Of a DNA stretch of 64,000 bases, positions 48,630 through 60,174 are shown one piece after another. The DNA comes from Acanthosoma haemorrhoidale (Eukaryota > Arthropoda > Insecta > Hemiptera > Acanthosomatidae). Every line of letters starts with the position of its first letter. The stretch's first letter is position 1. The translations under genes were made by a program, and so were the position numbers. Location: the NCBI GenBank assembly GCA_930367205.1, contig OV884009.1, positions 34,109,841 through 34,173,840 on the forward strand, read 5' to 3'. The notes below the pieces were generated by a model. That model was not told where the DNA came from. It ran no database searches and was given only the letters and a program-made list of their open reading frames with translations.

Positions 48630-48830
48630 AGGGATATAGGTGGGTTGTTATAGAAGTTCACAATATTGCAAACAATATCTGGCTCCTTAGTCACTGGCAT
48701 ACAGGCAATTTGTCAATGGTAGAGAATCTCAGGGAGGAAGCCGTCAAAGTAGGCATGAGAATAAATTTAACTAAGACTAAGGAACTTCGATTTAACTGCA
48801 AGAGAATGGATATTTCACTCTGGTAAAAAA
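48630..48830 (+). mobile_element. LINE reverse-transcriptase scrap
   Basis: The + frame reads NNIWLLSHWHTGNLSMV, ENLREEAVKVGMRINLTK and TKELRFN. This is the segment just after RT motif C (normally ADDI.LLSH...) through motif D (G..IN..KTK...), as in RTE/R1-like elements; the catalytic DD appears as NN. Confidence 0.55.
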
Positions 48831-49624
48831 ATCGAAATGTAGCAATTTCTTGTTGCAGCATTTAGATTTAAAGTTTGAAGAATATCACTTCTCAGAGAAC
48901 TGTTTGCCTAATTTTTCAATATGATTTGATTGGCTTCAAAAAAATAGAATACATATTATTGGCCATAAGAAGCACAGCTTGCTTTAGCTGGGTATAAATA
49001 AGAAATTATGTGATGTACCTACCATACCAACAATTTTAAAACCATTAAAACCCCATTACCACCCAGTGACCTTATACTAGCGCCAAAGTACAAAATGTTG
49101 TTATTACAACAAATGCTTTCACTAAAGTTTTTTTATAGGTTTCACTAGGAATAACACTTCCCAGTCTCAATATTTTTTTTTTTCTTTAAACAAGTGCTCC
49201 TTGCTTAGCAATGACTCCTCACTTGCCTGTTCTTGGCGCACTGGGTACACCTGTGGCTGGAAAAGTATTATTCCTAAACTAACCTATAAAAGATGCCTTT
49301 TACAATCAACAATAAAAGCTTTTCGATTCACCATTGTTGCCTATGAATAATTTTTCTGTTCCATTAAGGATATAGGAAAGAGTCAGGCAATTACAATTTT
49401 TTGTTACAAGAAAGACCAAAATAATGTGCTGGTTTAAAAGAAAATAACTGCACTTATTGTCTAAATTACCCAAGTTAAATGGGGTATTTTTTTTCACATA
49501 TGCACTATGCGATCAATACAAATAGTATTATAATAATGCTTAGGAGTTATTAAAGGCTTAGGGTCTTGCTATTATTGTGGAAGAAATTGCTCATTAGCCA
49601 AAATAACTACACTTGTTACTTTAT

Positions 49625-50960
49625 GAGTGCACTTTTAAACACAATGTTAGTTGATTTGAGGTCACCCTTGCCTCTGTTGTCGTTCTGGGTTGCCAGGAAT
49701 GAGATGGGAGAAAAGAGCATTCACATAGGGAATAGGATGAGCAGGGAGGCAGAAATGGAAATTCTGTTAACAGGAGGTGGCTGAAAGAGATGTCGAGGAC
49801 AGAGTGAAGGGGATGGTTGTTAACAAAGGAGGGACTCATTGGTTGTCTTGTAGAGCTTTCTGGATGGAATGACAGGATGTTTTCAATAGATAGCTGAGAA
49901 AATTTTTGTCCATGAGGCAAAGAAGTAGTCTGAATTGCCTGTTCATTTATTTTCATTTGGAAATGGAGTTGGGGCCCCATGTGAGTTGCTTAATACACCA
50001 GTATACCTAAGATTTAGCAGAAATAGGTTGGTTGAAAAGCAAAACTTCATGACAAGATGACCAATAAGGGAGAAGGTGACCTTAGAGGAGTATTTACCAT
50101 TTACTTTGAATATCTATTTAAAGAGACAAAGCTCCAAAAAGGCAAGGTTCCAAACATAAAACTACCCTTGTCCGATTTGGGGACATAATATACAGCCAAG
50201 TCGACCTGCCCACTCCTCCCATTGGAGCCTGGCCATCCTGCAATGGGAACCAAAAATGGGCCAGGATTGGAAAAGAGGTTAGCTGGGTCTTCTGAAAAGT
50301 CATGTTGGGAGGTTGAAGGATGAGCAGGCATATCAACAGAATACAATAGGAACAGGATGGAACTGAGGACACCAGCAAGTTGTTGGAAGAAGGGAGATGT
50401 GTAGGAAATAATGAAATGTTTTTCAGATAGCTATGAAAGGATGATTAGGTTGTATGTGTTAGGAAGGCTGTCTTTTGAATTAACTAATCAAGTGCTGGCA
50501 CAACATTCGTTCGAAGGCCTGAGTAACATTGAGAAATACACCACAGCAATCCTCTTTCTTCTCAAATGAGAACAAAATGGAATCAATGATGTGATAGCAT
50601 TGATGGATAGTGCAAGGAGTGAAAACCAAATTATTGGGGGGTTTAAGGGGATGGAGGAAAGTTGCATAGCATTTCAGTAGAAGTTTTTCAAGAATTTTTC
50701 TCATAGTGAGTAGGATGGAAAAAGGGCCTAATAAGATCCAAGAGAGTGGAGAGGTTTGCTTTTTTTGTTTGAAGAATATTTCCAAAGGAGAGAAAAATAG
50801 GTAGTTCAGGACTGAGTTATAGATGAAGGAAGGCCAGAATAAAACATATTTCTTGGAAAAAGGGATATGAGAATAAGTAGGTCGCTTTTGAGGTCAGATA
50901 ATGGAAGTGGCGACCTAGATGCTCAGATAGGGCTCCTTGGTGGAGTCTGGTACTGGAAGC
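49625..50960 (-). mobile_element. Jockey-like LINE (family B), decayed
   Basis: On the - strand from right to left: SLLPTM-type RT start (GPFSILLTMRKILEKLLL), HQCYHIIDSILFSFEKKE and DCCGVFLNVTQAFERM (RT motif A, catalytic Asp replaced by Asn), then YSVDMPAHPSTSQHDFSE and DPANLFSN (motif C region, YADD replaced), then a tail at 49980-49621 shared with 23395-23800. Multiple frame breaks; dead. Confidence 0.7.
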
Positions 50961-51024
50961 TTTGGAAAACATGCCCTGTAAATTTGGAATTGGCATATCT
51001 GTTTAAACAAAATAAATAATTTTG

Positions 51025-52010
51025 TTAATAAATAATTAACTGTTTTGCATTGTAAGTAGGATTCTGTGAGAGTTGGTTCAACTCGACATAATTGCTGATG
51101 GTCAGTTTTCCAGGGTTCTGTATTTCATAAGTATTTGTATTTTCAACATCTATACTTCCCCGCAAGTAAATAGACAAATTATTTTCTCTAAAAAAAATAT
51201 GCGTACTGCTGATAACTAGAGTAATTATGGTTCCCTCTTTGTGACTCGAATCTATAATATTCAAGACCACATGAAAAAAAAACATTCTCTATAACTCTTT
51301 TTACCTGGGGTAGTCTGTAGTTGAATTTTTCTTCATCGTTTGAAAGATTATTGCCACTATAGGGTTTCATGAGTTTTTTTTTTTTTTCCAACGGTAATCC
51401 ACCATCACTAACTAATACAAATGGCATTTGTTATTAACAATCATTATGAAGGGGGCCGGGTTCAGAAATTTTGAGTATATTGCTCTTTAATTTGTCATAT
51501 AATGTGCTGTAATGTGCACTCTGCCATCTGATACATGACCATTATTAGCACCGGCTTCAACCACTACAACTCATAGTTTGCATCAACTAAGTAAGGTAAG
51601 TAAAACTATGCTAATTTTCTTTTTATAAATAAAATAGTAAAATCCGGTATTAACAGGTTTCTTGATTTCCACGTGCTTTCTGTCGATATCGCCAATGCAG
51701 TTTGGAACATTCCATCTCCTTTCAAATTGTCATCTATTCTCATTCTGTTTTTGGTACTTGGAATCAATATACACAACTTATAAAAACCAAATTGACTTGC
51801 ACAATTGCCTCTGAATTGTAGCATGTACGTACCTAAATATACTGCTTCAAAACTTATATATAACACTGTAAGTCTCAATGATAATTGTTCTAGGGCTTTA
51901 TAACGATATAGTAGTGAAAAATTTCAAATCTTCGAAACTCTGCCCACTAGCTAAAAAACACAGGGTTTCAGACTGCCATTCAATCACAGTAATATAAATT
52001 CTCATGATTG
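51025..52010 (-). pseudogene. PIF/Harbinger transposase, nearly complete but broken
   Basis: On the - strand in order: LASGQSFEDLKFFTTIS (N-terminal segment, as at 7395-7665), WNVPNCIGDIDRKHVEIK (first catalytic Asp in IDRKHV), VVEAGANNGHVSDGRV (second Asp in SDG), LPFVLVSDGG-like then LMKPYSGNNLSNDEEKF, NYRLPQVKRVIENVF (catalytic Glu) and a C-terminal tail with ENTNTYEIQNPGKLT. All three DDE positions can be found. Stops and frame shifts occur between the blocks, including one just after VLLTLL. Terminal repeats and the companion MYB-like gene were not found. Confidence 0.8.
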
Positions 52011-52052
52011 TATCCTCCTTTTTAGTTAAATAATTCTAATTAAGGGCGCACT

Positions 52053-52506
52053 AATAGAACATAGAATAGAAGTGGTATCAGGTAGGAGGGTTTTTTTATA
52101 CAGTTGAGTGGCTCAGTCATAAATACACTTCCCCCACTTAAACACACCCTAGTTCTTCTTGGCTCTATTTACTAAATAGGCCATTATTCTGCTTGCGATT
52201 AGGAAAAAATTAGAAGAAATAATGCAATTATTGCATAAATAATATATTTATTTACAGTTTACACGTTTAAAAATTAGTCTTAATCAGTGAAACATAATGA
52301 TTTTCTTCTTCCAAAAAATGGTTAGTACTATTAAAAAAGTGTTTTCCTATACACTGTTTAATTAAACATGTTACAAATTTCGGTGAGTCAGATGTCGATG
52401 AGAGTCGAGTGCTGAAGGAAGGGTGTGTTGGAGTGGGGATGAGTTGAAGGTGCTAGGTCCAAGCTTCCCCCTTGGGTAGCTACTTCTTCTCTATTCTATG
52501 TTCTAT
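52053..52506. mobile_element. Small inverted-repeat element (MITE) with 9-bp target duplication
   Basis: Flanked by the exact 9-base direct repeat gggcgcact at 52044-52052 and 52507-52515. Inside it, the left end (aatagaacatagaatagaag) matches the reverse complement of the right end (atagaacatagaatagagaag). The 454-bp body is mostly AT-rich and has no coding frame. A 9-bp duplication is typical of Mutator-like elements, which is an inference from size only. Confidence 0.8.
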
Positions 52507-52984
52507 GGGCGCACTGTATTCAGCAATTCATCGCAGGTTTTACTGACTTTCGTAAAAAGTTTTAGAAATCCTCAGGTGCAGTGACGCGTACATAGTTCAC
52601 TCATTAAACTGGAATGAGAAAACTGATCATGGTTTTGAGAACACTCCTTTGGCTAAACATTTCCCTTTTTAGCAAGTCGTACATCATATTTTACTAGCCA
52701 ATTATAATCATAGAATAGAAAAACAAAATCATAAAAAGCAACTACAGAAATCACAGAGCGAATAAATTCGGTGACACATCATCGGAAGTGATGTTTACAA
52801 GTTGGTTACCAACATTGGATTTCGACTATGTCAACAACTGACAACAAAGTTGACGACCAAGTTCATCTTCCATGGGCTCCTTAACAATGAACTCGCAGAA
52901 CAAAATAAAGTCGATTATTGTAGGTTCTGGAAGCTGTTTAAAACGTGAAGTAATTAACAATCTCTTAATACCCTGTTATATATA

Positions 52985-53100
52985 ATACCCCTTAATACCC
53001 TCAGATACCGATACTCGTAGTCATTCCAAGACCATGTAAACTACCTATAAAACCTAGCCTGTACCTCTTCTTCTGAACATAGAGCAATGTCGGGGCACAC
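52985..53100 (+). mobile_element. Fragment of the solo LTR family (copy 3)
   Basis: Matches the 3' part of the LTRs at 57332-58188 and 60500-61382: ccctcagatacc, cattccaagacca, aaactacctataa and ctgtacctcttctt, ending in tgtcggggcacac. No ends or target duplication. Confidence 0.7.
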
Positions 53101-53389
53101 CTTCTAAGATCTTATGGAATTAGATTAATAAATAATTACGAATTAAGCTGGCCGCCAGCAAAGGTCAAATACCACAAGTTTATTCAGATATCTTTCTAAC
53201 GCCCGCCGAGCAGTGGCCGGGTCGACGAGACCTCCCCTGGCGGGCACCCTACTACTTTTTGATTTTTTAAAAATTTAAATGTAAAAGTACTTGATTGAGT
53301 ATTAACTTTTTATATTCATAATACATTTTCTTGATAACAAGGATTAACACCATTTAACAACAAAATTGTTTTGGTCAAGAGTTACGTAA

Positions 53390-55640
53390 TGTTGCGACAT
53401 AAGTAGTAAGCAGTAACTCCTTCCCTGATAGTATAAATACTGTTATTTCTGTTATCTGTTATTTCTTGAACAAAGGCCTTAATAAAGAAGTTACTTAGCT
53501 CCTTAAGAGCTCATATATCATACTTGTATTGTTTCGATACCAATAAAGTTTGTTTTTTTGTTCTGTGTTGCTAGGTTTATAATTGGCGCCCGACGAACAG
53601 GGACTGTGTTCGACAACGTTAAGGACATTTTGTTCGTTCTTATCTTATTCGACAACAGGAAAGGCTCCGCCACTGGGCTACCTAGATACTTCAGCCCGCA
53701 GAAAAACTTCTTGCTTGAACTATACGACAATGCTCAAGAGACTCATCTTAGGTACTCACTCTTAAGGATTTTGCCCCACCCCTGAACAACAAATCTATTG
53801 TAACAACTCTGTACCAGAACACTTGAGGTATAATTCATAATTATACTATTATATGAAAGGTTTGATCTATAGGGAAAATAATTGATAGGCTCAACCAAAA
53901 ACGTTACTTTAGTAAAAACTTAAATATGTCCATTACATGCTCTCTCTCAAATGATGATTTTGGCCATTTGCCTTATTGCCCTAGTCATTTAATATTTTTT
54001 ATTAATGCTATAAATGAAATATTTAAAATGTTTTGTTTGGCAAATAACACCGAACAGAATCAAATGAGACTTTTAACAATGGTAAAATCTAGACTTACAG
54101 CACAAGCACGTAACTGCTTTTTAACAAACAGATTTGGCAATTCAGAAGAATTACTTGATTATTTAACACAACAATTTAAAAATTCTAGGACTGTAGAGGA
54201 ACTTAAACGGGAACTAATGAAGAGATACCCATATAAATGAACACTCTGTAGAATTTATAGATCGAAAAACACTGATAAGTTCCTTAATATTTTCACGTAA
54301 ACATATAGAATAATCTAGTATGTGACAAACAAACTTTAATAGGATATCAAGATAGGGAAATAAATGATCACATATTGGGAAATTTACTCCACAAGCTAGG
54401 AGACTTTTTCGTGAACATAATACTAAAAAATATTGATTACATAAGGAATGCGATAATGAACGGCTTGTTCTCACATAACGGAGAGATTATACGGACAAAA
54501 CAGTAATAGAAATCATTCCGAAAAGCAATGCAATGACAAACCTCTTGGAAGAGTTATGAGACCTATGTATAGACAAGATAACTTGGAGCAAAAACGAAAT
54601 AATCAGTATCAACAAAATAACTATCAAAGAACGTGAAGAAAAAAAAGTGAGTCCTAGTTATGAACAAATCGGTATAACGAAAGATATAAGGATAGAAATA
54701 ATCAATATGAATAGTGGAATCGTGACCAAGAAAGCCAACAATATAAGAACCCAAATTGGTAACAAAATAATAAGCGACATGAATCTTTTCCATCCAAACC
54801 TGTTAACTCTAATTCGCAGAATACTGTAACAATGAGAACTGTTAGAAGTAACAACGTGCATCGCTTAGAATATGAGAATCATAAATAAAAGCAAAGCCTT
54901 GCTGAACTAGAAAGCAAATTTGATAATTTTTAGGACAAGGCTTAGCATCACCAACTGTCCCAGAATATTCTTTAAGACATCCATCCTTCAATAATTTACA
55001 AAATGAGCAAAATCATGAAGTGCAGCGACATACTGAAAGTTATGAAAAAGATAAATCACAGGATGTCTCGAACTGGTAAATTGTTGTACAAGGAACAAAA
55101 TCCATTAAAATTGATAGAATCCGTAAAGGAAATTTTTCAAAAGGTAAATTTATTGAAAATTTAGGTTTAGAGGAAAATTTAAATAATGACTTAAATGAAC
55201 CAATCAAATATCTCCTCGTAGGCCAAAATAGTATGTTGAAGAGAAAGCAATAAAGCAAGGTGAAAATGCATATTAAGTTCCACAAAAATCTACTTTTGAA
55301 AGTTTAACGTATGATGCTGTAACCACTACTTTCAGTGAGTCCTACAATACAATAACTGACGTAACACACGCATGACTCATAAATAATGATTATAATGGTT
55401 AATGGTTAAATTCTTGAAAATTAATAAAAATATGATAACCAAGTTTAATGAAGAAATAAAGAATTTAAATAAAAAAAAATCATAAAATAAGAGAAATTTT
55501 GTCACGAACCGATAAGAATATGAAATTCCTCGTGAAGAGTTACACTATATTATAAATTATATAGGTATTAGAACTCTTGACATAGAAAATTCTTAGGAAC
55601 TATGTAGACTAGTTATCACTCGTCCGCAGACTTAAAACAA
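53390..55640 (+). mobile_element. Ty3/gypsy-type LTR retrotransposon, decayed and truncated
   Basis: A 5' LTR candidate runs from tgttgcgacat (53390) to 53583 with a TATA-like box (gtataaatac) and two aataaag signals. It is followed at 53584 by TGGCGCCCGA, the start of a tRNA-Lys primer site, which then continues cgaacagggac after an extra 3 bases. A gag frame follows at 53926. Beyond 54240 the coding sequence is badly broken. It ends where the LINE at 55688 begins; no 3' LTR seen. Confidence 0.75.
53926..54240 (+). pseudogene. Gypsy-type gag (capsid) fragment
   Basis: 104-codon frame: LPYCPSHLIFFINAINEI, then LLTMVKSRLTAQARNCFL and ELLDYLTQQFKNSRTVEE and LKRELMKR. The pattern fits the capsid region of Ty3/gypsy gag. 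A frame shift near 54228 is followed in another frame by EHSVEFIDRKTLISSLIF, the expected continuation. No zinc knuckle was found. Confidence 0.65.
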
Positions 55641-55687
55641 ACTTATTATACTAGCAATAATACTGAAAAACTTATGTAGTATATATA

Positions 55688-56935
55688 AACAACTTTATTA
55701 TGATGAAATTACAATCTGCCTTAATACTTAATAGGCAATAAATAATTGAGATAAATGTTTTCATTCATACCATATTTACAATTCATCATTCGCTCGCTCA
55801 TTTATACAATAGTTACAAACAGCCCAGGGCCCCCCCCCCAAGTCCACATGGTTGTTGCCTCCCTCGCATGCGAAAGAGGAAGCGGAGTCTTGGAAATTCT
55901 CCCACGCTCCCCCAACAGCCACGCCACCGAATACGAGTGAGGCTGACGAAGAGCGCGAGAGCCACATACGCTCAGGACATGATTGGAGAAACTGGCCATT
56001 GCCAGGACTCCCACTGTTGCGCATTTATAGGAGGTCACGAGGCCACTGCCGTTTCAGTCTCCGAACTCCTGCTTTTATGGGATAGTAGTTAGAATATTCT
56101 AAACCACAGCGGACTTGGAAGAAGCGGTTTGAAAGGTAGGACTTTAGGATTAGGAAAAGGGTTTGTGGTAAATATGTTTTGAGCTTGTAAAGCAAACCTG
56201 CGTGCCAAACCCTGTCAAAAGCTTGAGCTATGTCCAGAAATGCAGCAGTGCAATACTGTTTGGATTCAAGGGCTGAGGAAATGTGATCAACAACGCGAAG
56301 GCCTTGTTGAGTAGTGGAATGTTGTTGACGGAAGCCAAACTGGTGTATAGGAAAAAGGTTTTTGGATTCGAAAATTAGAAGTAGACGTTTTAAGAGGAAT
56401 TTCTCAAATATTTTTGAGAGGATAGGGAGTAGGCTAATTTGACGGTAAGATGAGGCATCGTTGGGTGGTTTTCCGGGTTTGGCGAATAGGACAATAATGG
56501 AGTGTTTCCAGAGGAGAGGAAATATAATAGGAGAGTGCGTCGTTCGTATAATGCTATAGATATAGGTTAGGAAGATTATGGCTTTATGAGGAAGCTGTTT
56601 GAGAATTTGAGGAGTAAGAAGATCATATCCCGGGGATTTTCGGTAAGGTAAGTTTTCAGAAGGTATTTGACCTCAGAGGGGTCAGTTTAGTGTTCCTAAA
56701 CTATTGTAGAAAAAGAAGTCTAGGAGATCTGGATTTCGGTTGGGATTTGAAAACCCCTCAAAGGGGTCAGTTTAGTGTTCCTAAACTATTGTAGAAAAAG
56801 AAGTCTAGGAGATCTGGATTTCGGTTGGGATCTGATGGCCAATAGGTGGCTGTGTCAGGAGAGATCGTGGAGCAATGTTTCCGTATGAGTGCAGACAGCA
56901 AAGCACGTCCGCGTCTTATGTAGTAAAACACACAA
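55688..56935 (-). mobile_element. Jockey-like LINE (family A), copy 2, internally deleted
   Basis: On the - strand: end of an endonuclease domain (TYWPSDPNRNPDLLDFF, about 56860-56790), a deletion, then RT in one open frame from about 56345 (HQFGFRQQHSTTQQGLRV, SALESKQYCTAAFLDIAQ, AFDRVWHAGLLYKL) to about 56085, then a second deletion that removes motifs B and C, and the tail RRLKRQWPRDLL and SGSPGNGQFLQSC. The 3' end near 55690 (catcataataaag) matches the other copies. The RT part is better preserved than in copy 1. Confidence 0.8.
56677..56846. repeat. 85-bp tandem duplication inside LINE copy 2
   Basis: The unit starting aggggtcagtttagtgttcc at 56677 starts again at 56762, and identity continues to about 56831 (cggttgggat). 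The copies are nearly identical, so the duplication is recent. Confidence 0.9.
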
Positions 56936-57331
56936 TGCAGTTAACAATGATACCTACGTATGTTAACTATTCCCCATAACGGAAAAGTGATGAAAGAATA
57001 AATCTATTGCCTGCACTAATCATTCAACAATAACACTTTTGCAACAACTATTGTTCCTAATCTACTGTGCTATTCTATGCTAATAAACCTTATATAGTTA
57101 AGTTTATGTTTATTAAAAATAATTATTTGTGTAATCATATAACCTCTTATAAAGTTCTGTGTATAACCAACGTCATTCGAATTAACATAGATTAGTGTAT
57201 AACAGTCAATTGAAGAAGCTAACCAAAACATTATATATGTCAAACATTGTTCACATTTTTTTATTAATTAATATTTATATAATGAATTCGTTATAGTTAT
57301 TAGAACTTCGTGTATTTCATTTATTCATGTT

Positions 57332-58188
57332 TGTAGCGACCGCTAACTACATAAGATAAATTAACCTATACTCTATTGTCTATGTATTGTAAATTGGTTA
57401 TAATATGTTGTAAATTTATTTAAACAAATGTAAATAATATTACCAAACCATATGTCATATCAGTGTAAATATTGTAAACAATAAAATACGCAGCTACAAA
57501 ACCAGCTCAGAGGCAGGGGTCAGGTATAAAGACTCTTGTAGAGGAGGGGCTGGGTCCTGGCCTAGAACGTTCGAGCTTCATCCAGGCCTACAATGCTGTT
57601 GGCCAGAATAAAACCTCGCCTCATTGGCTGGACGCGATTGGCCAGAATTATTATGGTATTATGGGCCTATGGGGGGTAACAGGTATTATGGGCCCCAGCC
57701 CATTGGCTACTTGGGGCTATATATACCCCTAGTTTTAGCCAATAGTTCATTCTAACTACGGCTCTCTGGACTGGTACTTGCTGCTGCAATGATGTTTCTA
57801 GATTTGGCCTTTCATTTATGAAAACCTCTGCATCTCTCTTTCCTAACCTCGCTATGTTTTAGTCCGGCCTTGTCAGACCCCACACCTTCTAAGTGGGATT
57901 CTCTGTCTTCGTTTCGCTGAAGCTAGCACCTCCTTGGAAGAGATTTCTTCCTTATGGACGACGGTCACATGGGGCCCTACTAACTTTACATAAACTACCT
58001 ATAATACCTACCCTATACCTCTTCTCCTGAACATATTGCACTGTCGGGTCACATACCTATCAGATATGGAGTCAGATAGTACAGTAGTAAGACCGGTCAT
58101 GAAGCAATTGTCCAGGTCATAGCCTAATCAACCCTCACTTCGTCACTAGGGCTAGGGTAACTAGGCACCCCCTTGTGACGACCCGACA
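57332..58188 (+). mobile_element. Solo LTR, copy 1, with 5-bp target duplication
   Basis: Starts TGTAGCGACCGC and ends GACGACCCGACA (TG...CA). It is bounded by the identical 5 bases atgtt on both sides (57327-57331 and 58189-58193). It contains a TATA-like box (gctatatataccc) near 57716 and aataaaa near 57481. No internal domain is attached, so it is the product of LTR-LTR recombination. The 5-bp duplication suits Ty3/gypsy or BEL/Pao elements. Confidence 0.9.
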
Positions 58189-58193
58189 ATGTT

Positions 58194-60170
58194 GATTTAT
58201 AGTATTTTTTTGTTACTCGTATTTGATTATATATTTAAATTATGTACTTTTATGGCAAATTGCTTTATCTGATAGTTTCCGTTCGTGTATATGGATGCCT
58301 TACATTCCTAAGCATATTGTCATTTGTTACATGAAAAGACTGCCAAGTTTTAGATTACTCACGCCGAATTATTATATTTCCCCTATTTACATATTATTTC
58401 AGATTTATTTAATTTATTTATTCTTATATAAACTAGAAACTACTATTTTATCACACCTTTATTGACAATTGTAGCAAAATAAAACATAAAATATATTGTA
58501 ATGTAAAATAAATATTAGATGTATATTTAATGCATTAAGCAATATTGTATAGCCACTACTGTCATCATACCCACAGTACCCCGTAAAATACCTTTGTTGT
58601 TGTAAAAGATGTATAAGTTTAATTATTTTTCTTGGTCAGGATTAAAAATAACAGACATTGTTTGTGTTGCTCTTTAAACAAAGATTTTATTTCATCAGTT
58701 ATAAGTTCTATTTACACTACAACAATTTAGTTAAGAGTCATAATTAATTTTAAGGTTAGTACAATAAAAATTATTATTAATTTGATTACAATTGCTGGTA
58801 TGCAATATTTCTATTTCTGTACAAGGCTCTGATTCATGAATAATCTTGTGTTCAGGTTGTTTTTTGTTGTTGGATATTGTAGTAGGTAGTACGTTTTAAG
58901 GGGTTTAGTTTTTAAGGGTGTTTGTACAGAATAGTAGATTATATTACTTTCTGATATGGAATAATGTGTGCGGCTTAGTAACCAAGAGGTTGCTAAATTA
59001 GATGTCAGCAGGGATTCGTCGTTTGAATACATATTATTATATTATTACATGTTTAATATGTAACATACAATAACATACATGTTATTATTTTTATTTCAAT
59101 TGGGTTTATTATATTTGAATGGGTATGTCCATGTCTGAACTTTGTTAAGGAATTTAATACTGCCATTTATTTTTGGTTGAGGTAAGTTAGTATTTCTAAT
59201 AGTTCATGATATTTAAATCTTTCTTCATAATCGTAAATTATTTCGTTTGTCCTAAGTAATTTCTCTTTTGAATGTTCAAAAATATCTTGTTTAATTCTTT
59301 AACTAGTCTTTTGTTTACCGGCAGTTGAGCTTCGTCATTGTATTCTTGTACGTTTGGCAAAATAGTGTCGTATTTTCCTGTCTTTGGCGTCCATAATTCC
59401 AGCCAACTGATGGACGAACATAGACCATTAATGAGGCCACGTTTTTATCGTAGATTTATGAATAGCAATGATATGTTTCAGTCTGTTTTCAGAGTCAACG
59501 GATTGGTTGTCCAGTGTTTTATATATGTGGTGGTCGTGGAACATTGGCTTTTCAGGAGGAGAGCACTTTTAAGTTTTGTAATAATTCTAAAATACTGGAA
59601 TGACATAAAATATTTTCAGGCACAGATTTTAATACTTGGAAAATATAAACCGATTTTATAATGGATTTATCATTTTAAAACCTTTTTTTAATTTAAAATA
59701 ACGAGCTGACCACATTTCATCATGTCACGTTATTTTACACATGTGTTGTTTTTTTAATTCCGTTTGTATTTTACTGATCTCCAAAGCATTTATTATCTTT
59801 AACTCAATAAAAACTCCTTGGATATTATTAGTAAATTTTTAGTTTTAAATTGTATCAAGGGGTACAGTATAATACAAAAACACTGGTTATCAATTAAAAA
59901 TATTGTTACAGTTATGTTACTCAACAATCTTCCGGGTTTTCTATTATAAATCGGGGTCAGTTGGGTCATTTTTGACGACTGTCAAACATTTATAGAATTC
60001 TTGGAATGGACTTCAATGGAAGGTCATTTTTTAGCCACACTGAAATAATCTAAAATTCACGAGGCTAAAAGAAAGAGTTTGAAATTCTTCTTCATTGCTT
60101 AGAATCGTCTTAAAAAAAAGTTTATTCAAAGATTGAAGTCTGTACTGGAGACATTGTACTTCTCCCCAAA
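58194..60170. other. Stretch without recognised gene
   Basis: AT-rich between the two solo LTRs. The longest frame (59338-59661, +) has no recognised motif. Confidence 0.45.
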
Positions 60171-60174
60171 AAAA

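Noticed and set aside
59338..59661. A 107-codon + strand gene between the solo LTRs
   Set aside because: No recognisable motif; hydrophobic and aromatic bias typical of chance frames in AT-rich DNA.
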